Positions 32,338-41,863 of a DNA stretch of 64,000 nucleotides are shown here, piece after piece; positions within the stretch are counted from its first letter, which is position 1, and the number at the start of each line of letters is the position of its first letter. Source of the DNA: Stieleria neptunia (GTDB taxonomy: Bacteria; Planctomycetota; Planctomycetia; Pirellulales; Pirellulaceae); the NCBI RefSeq assembly GCF_007754155.1, contig NZ_CP037423.1, forward strand, positions 1,736,001 through 1,800,000. Reading direction: 5' to 3'. Both the position numbers and the translations under genes were made by a program. The notes beneath the pieces were generated by a model. The model made no database searches. It was not told the DNA's origin and saw only the letters and a program-made list of their open reading frames with translations.

Positions 32338-33097
32338 AAATCCCGAACTCAACACTCAGGTCAACCCGGCCGAAGCCAAATCAACCCAACGCCAAGAATC
32401 GCAATTCGCCGTTGATGCTAATCACCATAACGATATCACATGACTGGAATGATCCGTCACAACACCGCAGTGCGATGCCACAACAAATCAATTCAGTATT
32501 CGCACAGAATCCTGTCAGATTCGCTTCTATCGGCCAGCACCATTTTCACCAGGCTTAAGGAACCCGATGGACGACACTGGCCACGCTTATTCCGAAGAAC
32601 TTTGTAGTCGCCGACCAATCCAAAGAACTGATCGGCAGATTACTGATGCCAATTACCAAACAACCAAATTGTCAAAAATCAGTTCTCCGATCCGCACCCC
32701 ATCAGGGTGAAATCGAAGGACGCTGTGTTAGCAGCCGCCCGCCGCAGAACTCTGCGGCGGGCGGTCACTCACAAGCGAGGCGGGAAGATAGAGCCGACGG
32801 CCGCGGCCGTCAACCGTTCTTCATCGGAAAACTGAGAAAACTTTTTCTCAGCGTTCCGCCGCGGCCTTCCGCGGTCCCGCAATGAGGTTTCCCTCGTGCA
32901 GGAGTGGAAAGAGTCAGGCGCCAAACCGCGTTGGCTGCGTCCGACCCCTTCGTCAAAGCGGGCAAATAGCCGCCTTGCGGGGCGCACGCAGGCGATGCCG
33001 GCATGACATTTGCTCGCATTCAACGAGCGGTTTCCCTGGTTGATCCATCCCGACGTGTTTGTCAAGACGACCAGCCCTCTTTCCGGTTCAACCGAAG
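32338..33097 (-). other. 760-bp rRNA spacer between tRNA-Ala and 23S
   Basis: No gene is supported. It contains two hairpins that may matter for RNA processing or antitermination: perfect 14-bp arms at 32735-32748 / 32751-32764 (CCGCCCGCCGCAGA) and a small stem at 32832-32851 (CTGAGAAAA / TTTTCTCAG). The region 32380-32680 is A-rich compared with its surroundings. Confidence 0.6.
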
Positions 33098-33170
33098 TGG
33101 AGGTAGACGGACTTGAACCGACGACCTCCTGCGTGCAAAGCAGGCGCTCTCCCAACTGAGCTATACCCCC
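33098..33170 (-). tRNA. tRNA-Ala (anticodon TGC)
   Basis: 73 nt. Acceptor GGGGGTA pairs with TACCTCC and has the G3-U70 wobble that defines tRNA-Ala; anticodon loop CTTTGCACG gives TGC; T arm GGTTCAAGTCC. 3' CCA is not encoded (ends ...TCCA as discriminator A). Confidence 0.97.
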
Positions 33171-33258
33171 GAGGGCATCCGCAAGGGATGCATCTCAGAT
33201 TTGAAATCTCAAATTTGAGACTTCAGTTCACTTCGATTTTGGCTGCAAAGCAACCAAG

Positions 33259-33332
33259 TGGGCGTGCCAGAACTCGAATCTGGGACCTCGTCGTTATCAG
33301 CGACGCGCTCTAACCAACTGAGCTACACGCCC
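33259..33332 (-). tRNA. tRNA-Ile (anticodon GAT)
   Basis: 74 nt. Acceptor GGGCGTG pairs with CACGCCC; D arm AGCTCAGTTGGTTAGAGC; anticodon loop CTGATAA gives GAT; T arm GATTCGAGTTC. The Ile-Ala order, upstream of 23S, is that of a bacterial rRNA operon spacer. Confidence 0.97.
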
Positions 33333-33431
33333 TCGTTTGCCCGGCAAAACAATCTGGATTGAAAGCAGTGCTTTCAAACCAGCGTCCAGCCAGAGCTGTC
33401 CCACACGGCAAGTCCCGCCGGGCGAGCGAGA

Positions 33432-33459
33432 AGTTTACGCAAACCAAATGGGCTGTCAA
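33432..33459 (-). promoter_or_regulatory. Predicted rRNA/tRNA promoter (sigma-70-like)
   Basis: On the minus strand TTGACA (33459-33454), a 16-bp spacer and TAAACT (33437-33432), about 100 bp upstream of tRNA-Ile. Downstream of the -10 the sequence is GC-rich (CTCGCTCGCC), a feature of stringently controlled rRNA promoters. No 16S gene lies upstream, so this promoter would drive Ile-Ala-23S-5S. Confidence 0.6.
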
Positions 33460-33678
33460 AGCCAAGTTGGCATTCTAAGCGAAAAAAGCTTCTTCGAATC
33501 GACACGAACCGCTGGAACGACCGTCGCCAAAGCAACCCTGGAACGAGAATTGTTTGCCGGTGGACCAGTTTTATTCGGCACAACGACCATTTCACTTAAA
33601 TCGACATTCCAACAAAGCCCCGGGTTCGGTCAAAATAGTCGGCGTATCAACTCTCCCACTCTATGGACACCCGTGAAG

Positions 33679-35676
33679 ATGATGGATCGTTCCACTCGGC
33701 GACCTCCCCTGGTCAACGTCAACGCTCGACGCCAACGGCGCAGTTGGGATGCGTGTTTCGTGCCGCCCACGTTACGCGGCAGGCTGCTTTCCAGGTGGCT
33801 TGGCGTAGGCATTTTCGCTGCTGCAGCGGCCGTTCAGGCCGGTTTGGCCTGCCCCGCGGCCGCGCAGAGCCCCACCGCGGCCCAGGCACTTTCTCTCAAA
33901 CCGCTGCAACAAGACGCCAACTACGAGCTCGTTCCGGCCGGGCAAGTGGCCAAGTGCACGGTCAGCGACATCACCGAAGAGGGCCAAAACGGTTGGGAAG
34001 TGACCGGACCGGACGGCCATCTGCTGCGTCGCTTCGTCGACACCAACGGCGACAAAAAGATCGACCTGTGGTCGTACTACAACTACGGCGTGGAGGCCTA
34101 TCGAGACATCGACGGGGATTTCAACGGCAAAGCCGACCAGTATCGGTGGCTGGGAAACACCGGCACCCGCTGGGGGGTGGATCAGGACGAAGACGGCCGC
34201 ATCGATGCTTGGCGGCGGATCTCGGCCGAAGAGGTTTCCGCCGAAGTCGTTGCCGCGCTCCGCGAACAGGACCCACGGCGCTTCGCCCGCTTGTTGGCCA
34301 CCCCCACGGAACTGAAATCCTTGGGGCTGGGAGAAGCCAAGCTGGCCGAGCTGGAAATGAAGGCCAAGCTGGCCGCCCGCGAGTTCGCCGAGTTGGCCCA
34401 GTCACAAACCTCCATCGGCCCCGAATCCGAGTGGCTTCAATTCGCAGCCCCCGCACCCGGATTGGTCCCCGAGGGCACCGACGGCAGCACGAAAGACGTG
34501 GTGGTCTACGAAAACGTCGTCGCGATGTACGAAAATGGCGGCCGAAGTGGGCAATTGATGGTCGGAACGCTGGTTCAGGTCGGTGACCGCTGGCGAATGG
34601 TGTCACTGCCGAACGTCGGCAGCGACGACGGCGCGCTGACCCAGTCCAGCGGACTGTTCTTTACCCCCGGCGGTGCGGCAACCGCGGCGACTCCGGCCTC
34701 TGATTCCGCGCTCCAGACCCTGGTCACCCAGCTCGAATCGCTCGACAAAAAACTGGCCTCTGCCCCCGAAGCCGGGCTGCCGGCGCTGCACGCCGCCCGC
34801 GCCGATCTGGTCGAAAAGCTGATCGCCGGGTCGGGCAATGACGAAGACCGGGCGACTTGGACGCGGCAATTGGTCGACACGGTCAGCGTCGCCGTGCAAA
34901 GCGGCCAGTACCCCGAAGGGCTGGACCGGCTGAAACGCGTGGCCGGCAAATTCGCCCGCGCCAATGAGACGCTGGCGGCCTATGCCGATTACCAGGCGAT
35001 CCAAGCCGAATACGTGCTCAAGCAAACCCCGGACGCGGACTTCGAAAAGGTGCAACTGTGGTACCTGGAGGCACTGGCCGCTTTCGTCGATGCGCACCCC
35101 CGGACGATCGAATCCGCACAAGCGATGCTGCAGTTGGCGCTGGCGAAAGAGTTCGAAGACGACGAGAAAGAGGCGTTGGCGTACTACCGAAAAGTGCGTG
35201 ACGGATACAAAGGCACCGAAGCCGGGGAGAAAGCCGCGGGCGCCGTGCGGCGTCTGGAGTCGGTGGGACGGAAAATCGAACTCGAAGGCACGACGCTGGA
35301 CGGCAAATCGTTCAAGCTCTCACAACTGCGTGGCCGACCGGTGATCGTTCACTACTGGGCGACCTGGTGTGAACCCTGCAAGCAGGACATGAAACTGCTC
35401 AGCCGTCTGCAGGGCCGCTACAAGCGCCAAGGGCTGACGCTGGTCGGTATCAACGTCGACGCCAGACGTGGCGATGCCGAAGCGTTCGTCCGCGAAAACC
35501 GTCTGCCGTGGATTCAACTGTTCGAGGAGGGCGGTTTAGAATCGAGCCGGCTTTCCAAGGCCTTTGGTGTGCAGACGTTGCCGACGATGATGCTGGTCGA
35601 CAAGGACGGCACCGTCGTGCGACACAACGTCCGCGCCGCCGAACTGGATGCCGTGATCGAAGAGATGGTGAAGTAA
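33679..35676 (+). CDS. Exported TlpA-like thioredoxin protein with EF-hand-like repeats
   Basis: About 665 residues from ATG 33679; a hydrophobic stretch (LGVGIFAAAAAVQAGLACPA, about 40-58) after a long basic N-terminus is a signal or anchor. Residues about 118-180 carry Asp/Asn-rich loops (VDTNGDKKIDLW, RDIDGDFNGKADQY, VDQDEDGRIDAW) that look like calcium-binding EF-hand or dockerin loops. A helical middle region resembles tetratricopeptide-like repeats (about 400-525). The C-terminal thioredoxin domain has HYWATWCEPCKQDMKLL (Cys564, Cys567) and the cis-Pro region QTLPTMMLVDKDG. Likely a periplasmic thiol reductant or oxidase partner. Longer upstream start rejected since it runs into the rRNA promoter. 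Confidence 0.88.
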   Translation: MMDRSTRRPPLVNVNARRQRRSWDACFVPPTLRGRLLSRWLGVGIFAAAAAVQAGLACPAAAQSPTAAQALSLKPLQQDANYELVPAGQVAKCTVSDITEEGQNGWEVTGPDGHLLRRFVDTNGDKKIDLWSYYNYGVEAYRDIDGDFNGKADQYRWLGNTGTRWGVDQDEDGRIDAWRRISAEEVSAEVVAALREQDPRRFARLLATPTELKSLGLGEAKLAELEMKAKLAAREFAELAQSQTSIGPESEWLQFAAPAPGLVPEGTDGSTKDVVVYENVVAMYENGGRSGQLMVGTLVQVGDRWRMVSLPNVGSDDGALTQSSGLFFTPGGAATAATPASDSALQTLVTQLESLDKKLASAPEAGLPALHAARADLVEKLIAGSGNDEDRATWTRQLVDTVSVAVQSGQYPEGLDRLKRVAGKFARANETLAAYADYQAIQAEYVLKQTPDADFEKVQLWYLEALAAFVDAHPRTIESAQAMLQLALAKEFEDDEKEALAYYRKVRDGYKGTEAGEKAAGAVRRLESVGRKIELEGTTLDGKSFKLSQLRGRPVIVHYWATWCEPCKQDMKLLSRLQGRYKRQGLTLVGINVDARRGDAEAFVRENRLPWIQLFEEGGLESSRLSKAFGVQTLPTMMLVDKDGTVVRHNVRAAELDAVIEEMVK

Positions 35677-35686
35677 AGTTTTTCGG

Positions 35687-35805
35687 GTTTCAGGTTCCAA
35701 GTTCCAGGTTCCAAGTTGGTTGAAACTTGAAACTTGAAACTTGAAACTTGAAACTTGAAACTTGAAACTTGAAACTTGAAACTTGAAACTTGAAACTTGA
35801 AACTT
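35687..35805. repeat. Heptamer inverted array (GTTTCAR / TTGAAAC), no gene inside
   Basis: Left arm: degenerate units GTTTCAG, GTTCCAA, GTTCCAG, GTTCCAA (35687-35714). Right arm: 12 exact copies of GAAACTT (35722-35805). The arms are complementary in sense. Located between convergent genes. Related to the arrays at 42377 and 45152-45720. Confidence 0.92.
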
Positions 35806-36353
35806 CAGCTCCGATCCTCGTACGGCCGGGGGCGGAGCTGTTGGAACAGGGCTCGCTTCTGGTCGGGGAGCGAGTAGTGAAAGCCACAGTTTTCCAGGAA
35901 GCGATCGGAGGAGCTGATGGCCATGATTTCCATGATGCCTAGATCTCTGGCCCGGTCGACGCACATCTGGACCAGGCGCTTGCCGACGCCGAATCGCTGG
36001 TAATCGGGGTGCACGGCCAGGCTTTGCAGTTCGGCGAGCTTGGGGCTGTAGACCTCGACCGCGGAAAAACCGACGCAGCGCCCGGCCGGTTCTTCGGGCG
36101 GGATTTCGTCGCTCGGTGCCGGGTCGCTCGGTGATGGGATGTCGGGCGAGGCCGCATCGGACGGTTCGCTGACCATCGCGACGAAACCGTGTCGGGTCAG
36201 TTCGACCAGTTCGGCGTGGGTCCGCGAAAGCAGCAGCCGTTGCATCACAAAGGGGCGCAACAGGGCATGGATTGCCGCGGCATCGCTGGGCAATGCCTGT
36301 CGCAGTTGCGGTAAAACCTGCGGCGCGGGATCGGGTGGCGGAAGATCGTTCAA
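35805..36353 (-). CDS. GNAT family N-acetyltransferase (ArgA-like)
   Basis: About 182 residues if it starts at TTG 36353, 19 bp after the aroDE stop; upstream sequence in this frame belongs to aroDE. GNAT motifs are clear: LPSDAAAIHALLRPF at the N-terminus, the acetyl-CoA loop LAVHPDYQRFGVGKRLVQMC and the C-terminal strand with GFHYSLPDQK. An acidic, Pro/Ser-rich insertion (EPSDAASPDIPSPSDPAPSD) interrupts the domain near residue 70. The pattern resembles N-acetylglutamate synthase domains, so a role in arginine synthesis is possible. Its stop overlaps the repeat array. Start uncertain. Confidence 0.75.
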   Translation of the reverse strand: MNDLPPPDPAPQVLPQLRQALPSDAAAIHALLRPFVMQRLLLSRTHAELVELTRHGFVAMVSEPSDAASPDIPSPSDPAPSDEIPPEEPAGRCVGFSAVEVYSPKLAELQSLAVHPDYQRFGVGKRLVQMCVDRARDLGIMEIMAISSSDRFLENCGFHYSLPDQKRALFQQLRPRPYEDRS

Positions 36354-36372
36354 TGCAGTGGCCCAACCCTGA

Positions 36373-37866
36373 TCAGTGAAGCTGGACCGGATTGGTCGCT
36401 TGCTTGATGGTTTTTCGCAATAACATCGCCGGCGCGTCTTTCCCGGTGAACAATTTAAATTGATAGGCCGCCTGGCGGACAAACATATCGATTCCGGTGA
36501 TGATCCGGCACTGGGCCTGCTTGGCGTATTTGACCAGCAAGGTGTTTTCCGGGTTGTAGACGGTATCGAAGACCACCATGAATTGGTTGAGCGCCGATGC
36601 ATTGAAGGGGGATTTGTCGACGTCGGGGTGCATGCCGACGGGCGTTCCGTTGATCAGCAGCTGGACTTTTTGGTTGTGTCGATCTTCCCACGGCACCACG
36701 CGACACCCGACCTCGGTGGCCAGCAGTCGCGCCCGTTCTTCGGTGCGGGAGGCGATGACGACGTCCGCCTGGCGTTGCCGCAGCCCCCAGGCGATCGCGC
36801 GGGAGACTCCGCCGGCGCCCAACACCATCGCGGTGACACCCTGAAGCGCGTTCTCGCGGGGCACGTCTTTCTTTTCCATCACTTCGATGATGCAGTCCAT
36901 CGCGGCGCGATAGTCGGTGTTGTAGCCCAAGCGATCGTCTTCGTGAAACACCATGGTGTTGATCGCACCGATCCCGTTGGCGCTCGATTCGGCTTGGGTG
37001 CAGTAGTCCAACGCGCGCTCTTTGTGGGGAATGGTGATGCTGATCCCGCGGAGTCCGATCTTGTTGACACTGTCCATGAAGCGATGCAGATCGTCTTGCG
37101 GAACCCGCAGCGGCAGGTACCGCGCGTTCATTTTTTCGGCTTTGAATGCCGTGTTGTGCACCAGGGGGCTGTAGCTGTGGGCGACCGGATCGGCGATCAC
37201 CCCGAACAACTCGGTCTCGGCGTTGATGTTTTTGACGTCGTACAGATTGGTCATTTCTTTCCAATTCAGCTGGCCGGGGGCCATCTTCTTGTCCGTGCTG
37301 TAGGTCGCGTAGGTGAAGGGGGCGCCGAATCGATTGGCCAGGATTCGCGTGATCGTGCCGATCTCGCCCATGCAAATCCCGATCGTGGGGAGTTTTGCGT
37401 TGCGAATCAGATCGAACATCCGCACGTTGTCGGCAAACGAATTCGCCATGGTCGCGATCTTGACGATGTCGGCGTCTTCTTCGGCCATCGCCGCATGCAG
37501 GTCTTCCAGATTGTCCGGCGTTCCGGAAAAATCGTGGTAGCTGATGATGCGTTTGGTGTTGCCGTAACGCGGAATCTGGGACGCGATGTCGGCTTCGATG
37601 TCGACGTATTCAGCACCTGCGACGATCGCCGAACGCAGCAGCATCAAACGGTCTTGTTCGCTTTTGGTCCATCGCCCCCCGTCTTGGCGGCGTCGGACGG
37701 TCATCACGACCGGGCCGGGACGGTTGTCCATCAGACGTTTCAAATTGACGGCTCGACCGACATAGTCCAGCCGCAATTCCACAAGTTCGGCGCCTTGTTC
37801 GACCAAATGCTTGTGTTCGCCAATCATCCGAGTGTGGCGACTGCGACCGAGACTGACACAAATCAT
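36373..37866 (-). CDS. aroDE: Bifunctional 3-dehydroquinate dehydratase / shikimate dehydrogenase
   Basis: 497 residues from ATG 37866 (MICVSLGRSRH). Residues about 1-215 are type I dehydroquinase: EGAELVELRLDY-like barrel start (AELVELRLDYV), catalytic His in IISYHDFSGTP and Schiff-base Lys in IVKIATMAN. Residues about 225-497 are shikimate dehydrogenase: substrate motif AHSYSPLVHN, catalytic Lys in ITIPHKE, Asp in GYNTDY, NADP loop VLGAGGVSRAIAWGL. The fusion parallels plant and chlamydial enzymes. It catalyses steps three and four of the shikimate pathway. A 685-residue frame exists, but its first 188 codons lack similarity. Confidence 0.96.
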   Translation of the reverse strand: MICVSLGRSRHTRMIGEHKHLVEQGAELVELRLDYVGRAVNLKRLMDNRPGPVVMTVRRRQDGGRWTKSEQDRLMLLRSAIVAGAEYVDIEADIASQIPRYGNTKRIISYHDFSGTPDNLEDLHAAMAEEDADIVKIATMANSFADNVRMFDLIRNAKLPTIGICMGEIGTITRILANRFGAPFTYATYSTDKKMAPGQLNWKEMTNLYDVKNINAETELFGVIADPVAHSYSPLVHNTAFKAEKMNARYLPLRVPQDDLHRFMDSVNKIGLRGISITIPHKERALDYCTQAESSANGIGAINTMVFHEDDRLGYNTDYRAAMDCIIEVMEKKDVPRENALQGVTAMVLGAGGVSRAIAWGLRQRQADVVIASRTEERARLLATEVGCRVVPWEDRHNQKVQLLINGTPVGMHPDVDKSPFNASALNQFMVVFDTVYNPENTLLVKYAKQAQCRIITGIDMFVRQAAYQFKLFTGKDAPAMLLRKTIKQATNPVQLH

Positions 37867-38094
37867 AGGGGATTGAAGTACGAGGAAGGTGATGAAGAAG
37901 TGCGGGAGGCGGCCTCGGCAACGGGACGTGAACTCCGCGAAGAGTTTACTGCCCGGAGTGCCGCCCGCGTATAATAGATCGCACCGAATGCAACGAGCAG
38001 GGGTGGAGTCCGATTCCCCTGAGGAACGGCCAGCCGGGACGATCGAACCGGTCGGCCACAGACACGCACGGATAAAGCATACAGCAGGTCCTAA

Positions 38095-39255
38095 ATGATG
38101 AGTTCGAAAACGCGATGGATGTTCGCTTTGCCCCCTGCGGTCCGGATCCCCGTGATCGGATTGATTTGCATCGCGATCTGGGGAGACACCGACCGGGGAT
38201 TTGCCCAGGAATCGGACTGGGCCTTTCCCCGTGGCGACGCCGCCGCGTCGGGGGCGACCACGGCACAGCTGCCCGACGAATTGCAGGTGGCGTGGGAATT
38301 CAACGCCGAGGAGGCGATCGAATCGACTCCGATCGTGATCGGCGATCAGGTGTTCGTCGCCGATGTGATGGGGAAAATCTACTGCCTGGCGCGTCGCGAC
38401 GGACAGGAACGGTGGCGGAAAGATTATCAAACCGGATTCCTGGCCTCGCCGGTGATCGCCGGAGACCGCCTGGTCATCGGCGACTACGACGGCAACCTGT
38501 ACGCATTATCAGTCAAAGACGGCAGTCAGCTGTGGACCCAAACGACCGACGGCGAGATCAGCGGCTCGGCGGCAATTTACGACGACAAGGTGCTGGTCGC
38601 CTGCCAGGACGGCAAGCTGTACTGTTTCGAGCTGGCGAGCGGAGAACCGGTTTGGACCTACGCCGCCGAAGACCAGATCCAATGCTCTCCCACGATCGCG
38701 GGCGATCGGACATTTCTGGGCGGTTGTGATGCCAAACTGCACGTGGTCGATTTGAACACGGGCAAGGCCGATGGGGAGGGGATGCCGCTGGAAGGCCCGA
38801 CCGGCAGCACGCCGGCGATCCGCGGTGAACTCGCCATCCTGCCGACCCACGACGGCTCGGTGTTTGCCTTTGACTGGAAGAACCGGAAACAGCTGTGGCG
38901 CTACGAAGACCCGCTGCAGGTCCAAGAGTATCGCAACAGTGCCGCGGTCTCCGGACAGGTCGCCGTCGTCAGCAGCCAGCGCAAGCAAGTCGATGCGCTC
39001 GACCTGAAGACGGGCAAACGGATCTGGCGACACACCCTGCGGCGATTCGCCGACGCGTCCCCGGTGATCGCCGGCAACGACGTCTGGATTGCGGCGACCG
39101 ACGGACGGTTGTTGCGGCTCTCACTGGCCGACGGAACGCTGAAGTGGAGCTATGAGATTCGCGGCAGCTTCGTCGCCGCTGTCGCCGTCACCGACACCGA
39201 GCTGTTCGTCGCCGATGATGACGGCGTGGTCCGCTGCTTCCGGGGTAAGGAGTAG
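38095..39255 (+). CDS. Exported PQQ-like beta-propeller protein
   Basis: 386 residues. Signal region IGLICIAIWGDTDRGFAQ, then WAFPRGDAAASGATTAQLP and about seven WD/PQQ-type blades such as GDQVFVADVMGKIYCLARRD, WTQTTDGEISGSAAIY, GEPVWTYAAED, with the repeated G-x-L-Y-A/C-L-x-x-x-D-G-x-x-x-W rule. No residues of a known quinoprotein active site are visible, so it is more likely a scaffold or binding protein, like BamB-type propellers. It is transcribed away from aroDE; the 228-bp intergenic region carries both promoters. Confidence 0.88.
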   Translation: MMSSKTRWMFALPPAVRIPVIGLICIAIWGDTDRGFAQESDWAFPRGDAAASGATTAQLPDELQVAWEFNAEEAIESTPIVIGDQVFVADVMGKIYCLARRDGQERWRKDYQTGFLASPVIAGDRLVIGDYDGNLYALSVKDGSQLWTQTTDGEISGSAAIYDDKVLVACQDGKLYCFELASGEPVWTYAAEDQIQCSPTIAGDRTFLGGCDAKLHVVDLNTGKADGEGMPLEGPTGSTPAIRGELAILPTHDGSVFAFDWKNRKQLWRYEDPLQVQEYRNSAAVSGQVAVVSSQRKQVDALDLKTGKRIWRHTLRRFADASPVIAGNDVWIAATDGRLLRLSLADGTLKWSYEIRGSFVAAVAVTDTELFVADDDGVVRCFRGKE

Positions 39256-39256
39256 G

Positions 39257-39356
39257 TCACGCTGTGCGTGACGGATGGCATGCACAGCATGCCCTACGCG
39301 GAAATGGCATGCACAGCATGCCCTACGCGGAAATGGCATGCACAGCATGCCCTACT
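39257..39356. repeat. Family E repeat: three GGCATGCACAGCATGCC units
   Basis: GTCACGCTGTGCGTGACGG stem followed by three copies of GGCATGCACAGCATGCCCTA, each a small palindrome (GCATGC...GCATGC). The same order recurs at 51407-51482 with two copies. Both lie between convergent genes. Confidence 0.9.
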
Positions 39357-39833
39357 TTAGGTTCCATAGACCTGCTTCGGGTCGACCAATCGCGGGTCGA
39401 CGGTGGTCAGCGAGGCGTCGTGGGGGTCGACCGCGCGAAAGAAACAACTTTGGAATCCCTCGTGACAGGCGGCCCCGACCTGTTCGACGCGCAACAGGAT
39501 CGTGTCGCGATCGCAATCCACGCGGATCTCTTTGACGCTCTGGCGATGCCCGCTGGTTTCACCCTTCCGCCACAGAGCTTGGCGGCTGCGGCTGTAATAG
39601 ACGGCTTGACCGGTCGCCAGCGTCTCCCGAAACGCTTCTTCGTTCATCCAGGCCATCATCAGAACGCGGTCGCTGTCGGCATCTTGCGCGATCGCCGGCA
39701 ACAAACCGTCGGCGCCTCGAGAAAAATCTACTGCGGCGGAGACGTCGATCACGGCAAGTTGTCCGGGGGGGAAGGGAGGAAGGTCGGCAGCGACGATTAT
39801 AGGCAGATTCGTAGTAAACGGAACGACTGGCAC
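39357..39833 (-). CDS. hisI: Phosphoribosyl-AMP cyclohydrolase
   Basis: 158 residues. The HisI signature is complete: [40 protein letters not shown] and the metal-ligand region [24 protein letters not shown] (Asp/Cys ligands). An N-terminal extension of about 35 residues is longer than in most bacteria. No fused HisE domain. It hydrolyses phosphoribosyl-AMP in histidine synthesis. It stands alone here, away from other his genes. It is divergent from the glycosyltransferase gene. Confidence 0.95.
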   Translation of the reverse strand: MPVVPFTTNLPIIVAADLPPFPPGQLAVIDVSAAVDFSRGADGLLPAIAQDADSDRVLMMAWMNEEAFRETLATGQAVYYSRSRQALWRKGETSGHRQSVKEIRVDCDRDTILLRVEQVGAACHEGFQSCFFRAVDPHDASLTTVDPRLVDPKQVYGT

Positions 39834-39921
39834 GCCGCCGAAGCCGAATCGTTTCGCCGAGCCCGGCCGCTGAAGGCACCGCCATGGCGCGGACGATAAG
39901 CAACCTACACTTTCACGTCAC

Positions 39922-40572
39922 ATGGTTGCCGATTCGGGGTTTTCCGTCATGTCACCGACAAAACTATCGATCGTTCTGCCGGTTCGCGATCGGCAACATG
40001 AGGTCGTGGAGCGGGTCGAGCACGTCCTGGAAGGCCTGGTCGATCTGACCGACGAGGTCGCGGAGATCATTGTCGTCGACGACGGCAGCCGCGATGAAAC
40101 GCAAGACATCTTGCAAGAGCTGCACGCCAAGTACCCCCAAGTTCGGATCGCCCGGCACGACCGGCCGCGCGGGATGGAAGCGGCCGGACAAACCGGTTTG
40201 GAACGGGCGACCGGAGAGCTGGTGTTCATTCAAGAATCGGACGCCGAGATGCGGATGGACGATCTCCGTCGGCTGCTGGTGATGAGCGAAGACGAGTCGG
40301 TCGTTGCGGCACGGGCAGAAAGTCGCCAAGAGCCGCTCGCCCCGCCGCTGTTGAGGCGTTTGCGACAATGGGGCACCGACAAGCATACGACGGTCGAAAT
40401 CCGAACCGACGTGAGCGCCCCGTGCTCGGTCCAGATGATCCGCCGCCCCCATCTGCAGCGTCTCTCGGCCCCCAAAGGCAAACGTTATTGGTTGGAAGGG
40501 CAAACCGATCGAATCAAAAAGGTCGAGCGGGCGAAAGTCGGGGTACGGCTCCGCAATGAAGCGAAGCGTTGA
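39922..40572 (+). CDS. Short GT2-family glycosyltransferase-like protein
   Basis: 216 residues (or 207 from MSPTKLS at 39949, the better start since SIVLPVRDRQ follows directly). It has the GT-A nucleotide-binding start (LSIVLPVRDRQHEVVERVEH), EIIVVDDGSRDETQDIL and a region with LVFIQESDAEM at the metal-binding position, where a DxD would be expected (here the motif is S-D-A-E). The acceptor half is short and rather basic, so it may be a divergent or minimal enzyme. Substrate unknown. Downstream polyprenyl gene is convergent, with only 25 bp between them. Confidence 0.75.
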   Translation: MVADSGFSVMSPTKLSIVLPVRDRQHEVVERVEHVLEGLVDLTDEVAEIIVVDDGSRDETQDILQELHAKYPQVRIARHDRPRGMEAAGQTGLERATGELVFIQESDAEMRMDDLRRLLVMSEDESVVAARAESRQEPLAPPLLRRLRQWGTDKHTTVEIRTDVSAPCSVQMIRRPHLQRLSAPKGKRYWLEGQTDRIKKVERAKVGVRLRNEAKR

Positions 40573-40597
40573 AGCCGTCGTGGATGGACGGGAGGGG

Positions 40598-41752
40598 TCA
40601 AAACGAGCGTTGGATCGAAAACTCGGCGATTTCAATCAGGCAGTTTTTGGCCGCCCCGGTGGGCAGATCGGCAATCGCATCGAGGGCGCGTTGCTTGAAT
40701 TCGGCCGCCGTCGCGACGGTGAATGCTCTGGCGTCGGATTGATCGAGCCAGGTGCGAATCGGTGAGACTCGGCTGGCGGCCGGACCTTGGAGCACTTTCA
40801 AAATGGAGTTTCGCCTGTCGGGGGTTGCCGTTTCCAGCAGGCGGATGATCGGCAGCGTGATTTTTCCCTGTTCCAGATCCGTTCCCAGCGTTTTGCCGAC
40901 CGCTTCATCGTCGCCCCAAAGGTCCAGGAAATCGTCGGCGATCTGGAACGCGATTCCGAGACTGTTCCCGTATTCGGCAAGTCGATCGATCGTTTCCGCA
41001 TCGCATCCGGCCTCCGCCGCGGCGAGCGAACAGGCCACGCGGCACAGCTCGGCGGTTTTGCCTTGGATGATGTCGAAATACGTGTCGCGATCGATCTCGA
41101 GATCATCGCGACCGAGCACTTGACGCAGCTCGCCTTCGCAAACCAACCGCGCGGCTTGACCGACCCACTGGCAGGTGCGGGTGTTGTCGAGCGTCGCGGC
41201 CAACTGAAAACTTTGGGCGAACAGATAATCGCCGAGCAGGATACTGGTGTGATTGTTCCATTGGGCGTTGACGGTGGGGACATGCCGGCGCGTCGCGGCT
41301 TCGTCCAACACATCGTCGTGCACCAGCGTCGCCGTATGGACCATCTCCAACACCGCTCCGATGGTGATGTTGCTCGGCCCGACACCCCCGAGCGCTTCGG
41401 CCATCAGCAAGTGCACGGCCGGCCGCAGCCGCTTGCCGCCCAGCGCGACACCGTGACGCAACAGCGCCGAAACGCCTTCGAAGGGGCTTTGCAATTGCGA
41501 GCGGAGCATTGCCTCGACCTCGGCCAACGGCTCGGCGACGGGGCCATAGAGACGCTGCAGCAGCGGGTTGGCGGGGGGGGCGGTGGTGCCGTTCTTCGGT
41601 GCGCGGACCGGGTGATCGGCGACTGGGGGGGATCGGCGGGATTCGCTCCGCGCCGCGCCGCTGCGTGTCTCGCTGCGTGTCTCGCTGACTCGGCTGTCGG
41701 CGTCGACCTGTACCGTGTCGGAGCGGTCTCGAAACGTCTCAGAAGCGTCCAT
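40598..41752 (-). CDS. Polyprenyl (long-chain) diphosphate synthase
   Basis: 384 residues from ATG 41752. After a low-complexity Ser/Arg/Glu-rich N-terminus (about 1-55, VSETRSETRSGAARSESRRS), the trans-prenyltransferase fold shows GGKRLRPAVHLL, the first aspartate motif HDDVLDEAATRR (DDxxD) and the second FQIADDFLDLWGDDE (DDxxD). It condenses isopentenyl diphosphate onto an allylic primer, probably for quinone side chains (octaprenyl or solanesyl); chain length is not readable. The longer ORF start 22 codons upstream lacks similarity. Confidence 0.92.
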   Translation of the reverse strand: MDASETFRDRSDTVQVDADSRVSETRSETRSGAARSESRRSPPVADHPVRAPKNGTTAPPANPLLQRLYGPVAEPLAEVEAMLRSQLQSPFEGVSALLRHGVALGGKRLRPAVHLLMAEALGGVGPSNITIGAVLEMVHTATLVHDDVLDEAATRRHVPTVNAQWNNHTSILLGDYLFAQSFQLAATLDNTRTCQWVGQAARLVCEGELRQVLGRDDLEIDRDTYFDIIQGKTAELCRVACSLAAAEAGCDAETIDRLAEYGNSLGIAFQIADDFLDLWGDDEAVGKTLGTDLEQGKITLPIIRLLETATPDRRNSILKVLQGPAASRVSPIRTWLDQSDARAFTVATAAEFKQRALDAIADLPTGAAKNCLIEIAEFSIQRSF

Positions 41753-41863
41753 TTTCTTACGCGTGTCTGCAGGAAGGGGGGAACGGGTCGAACCGTAGCA
41801 ATAGAGAGGAAACCGCAATTAGAAACCAAGGACAACGAAATCAAAGGGGGACGATTGGTCGCA

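Noticed and set aside
35722..35805. Possible CRISPR array from evenly spaced repeats
   Set aside because: Units are 7 bp with no spacers; no cas genes in the window.
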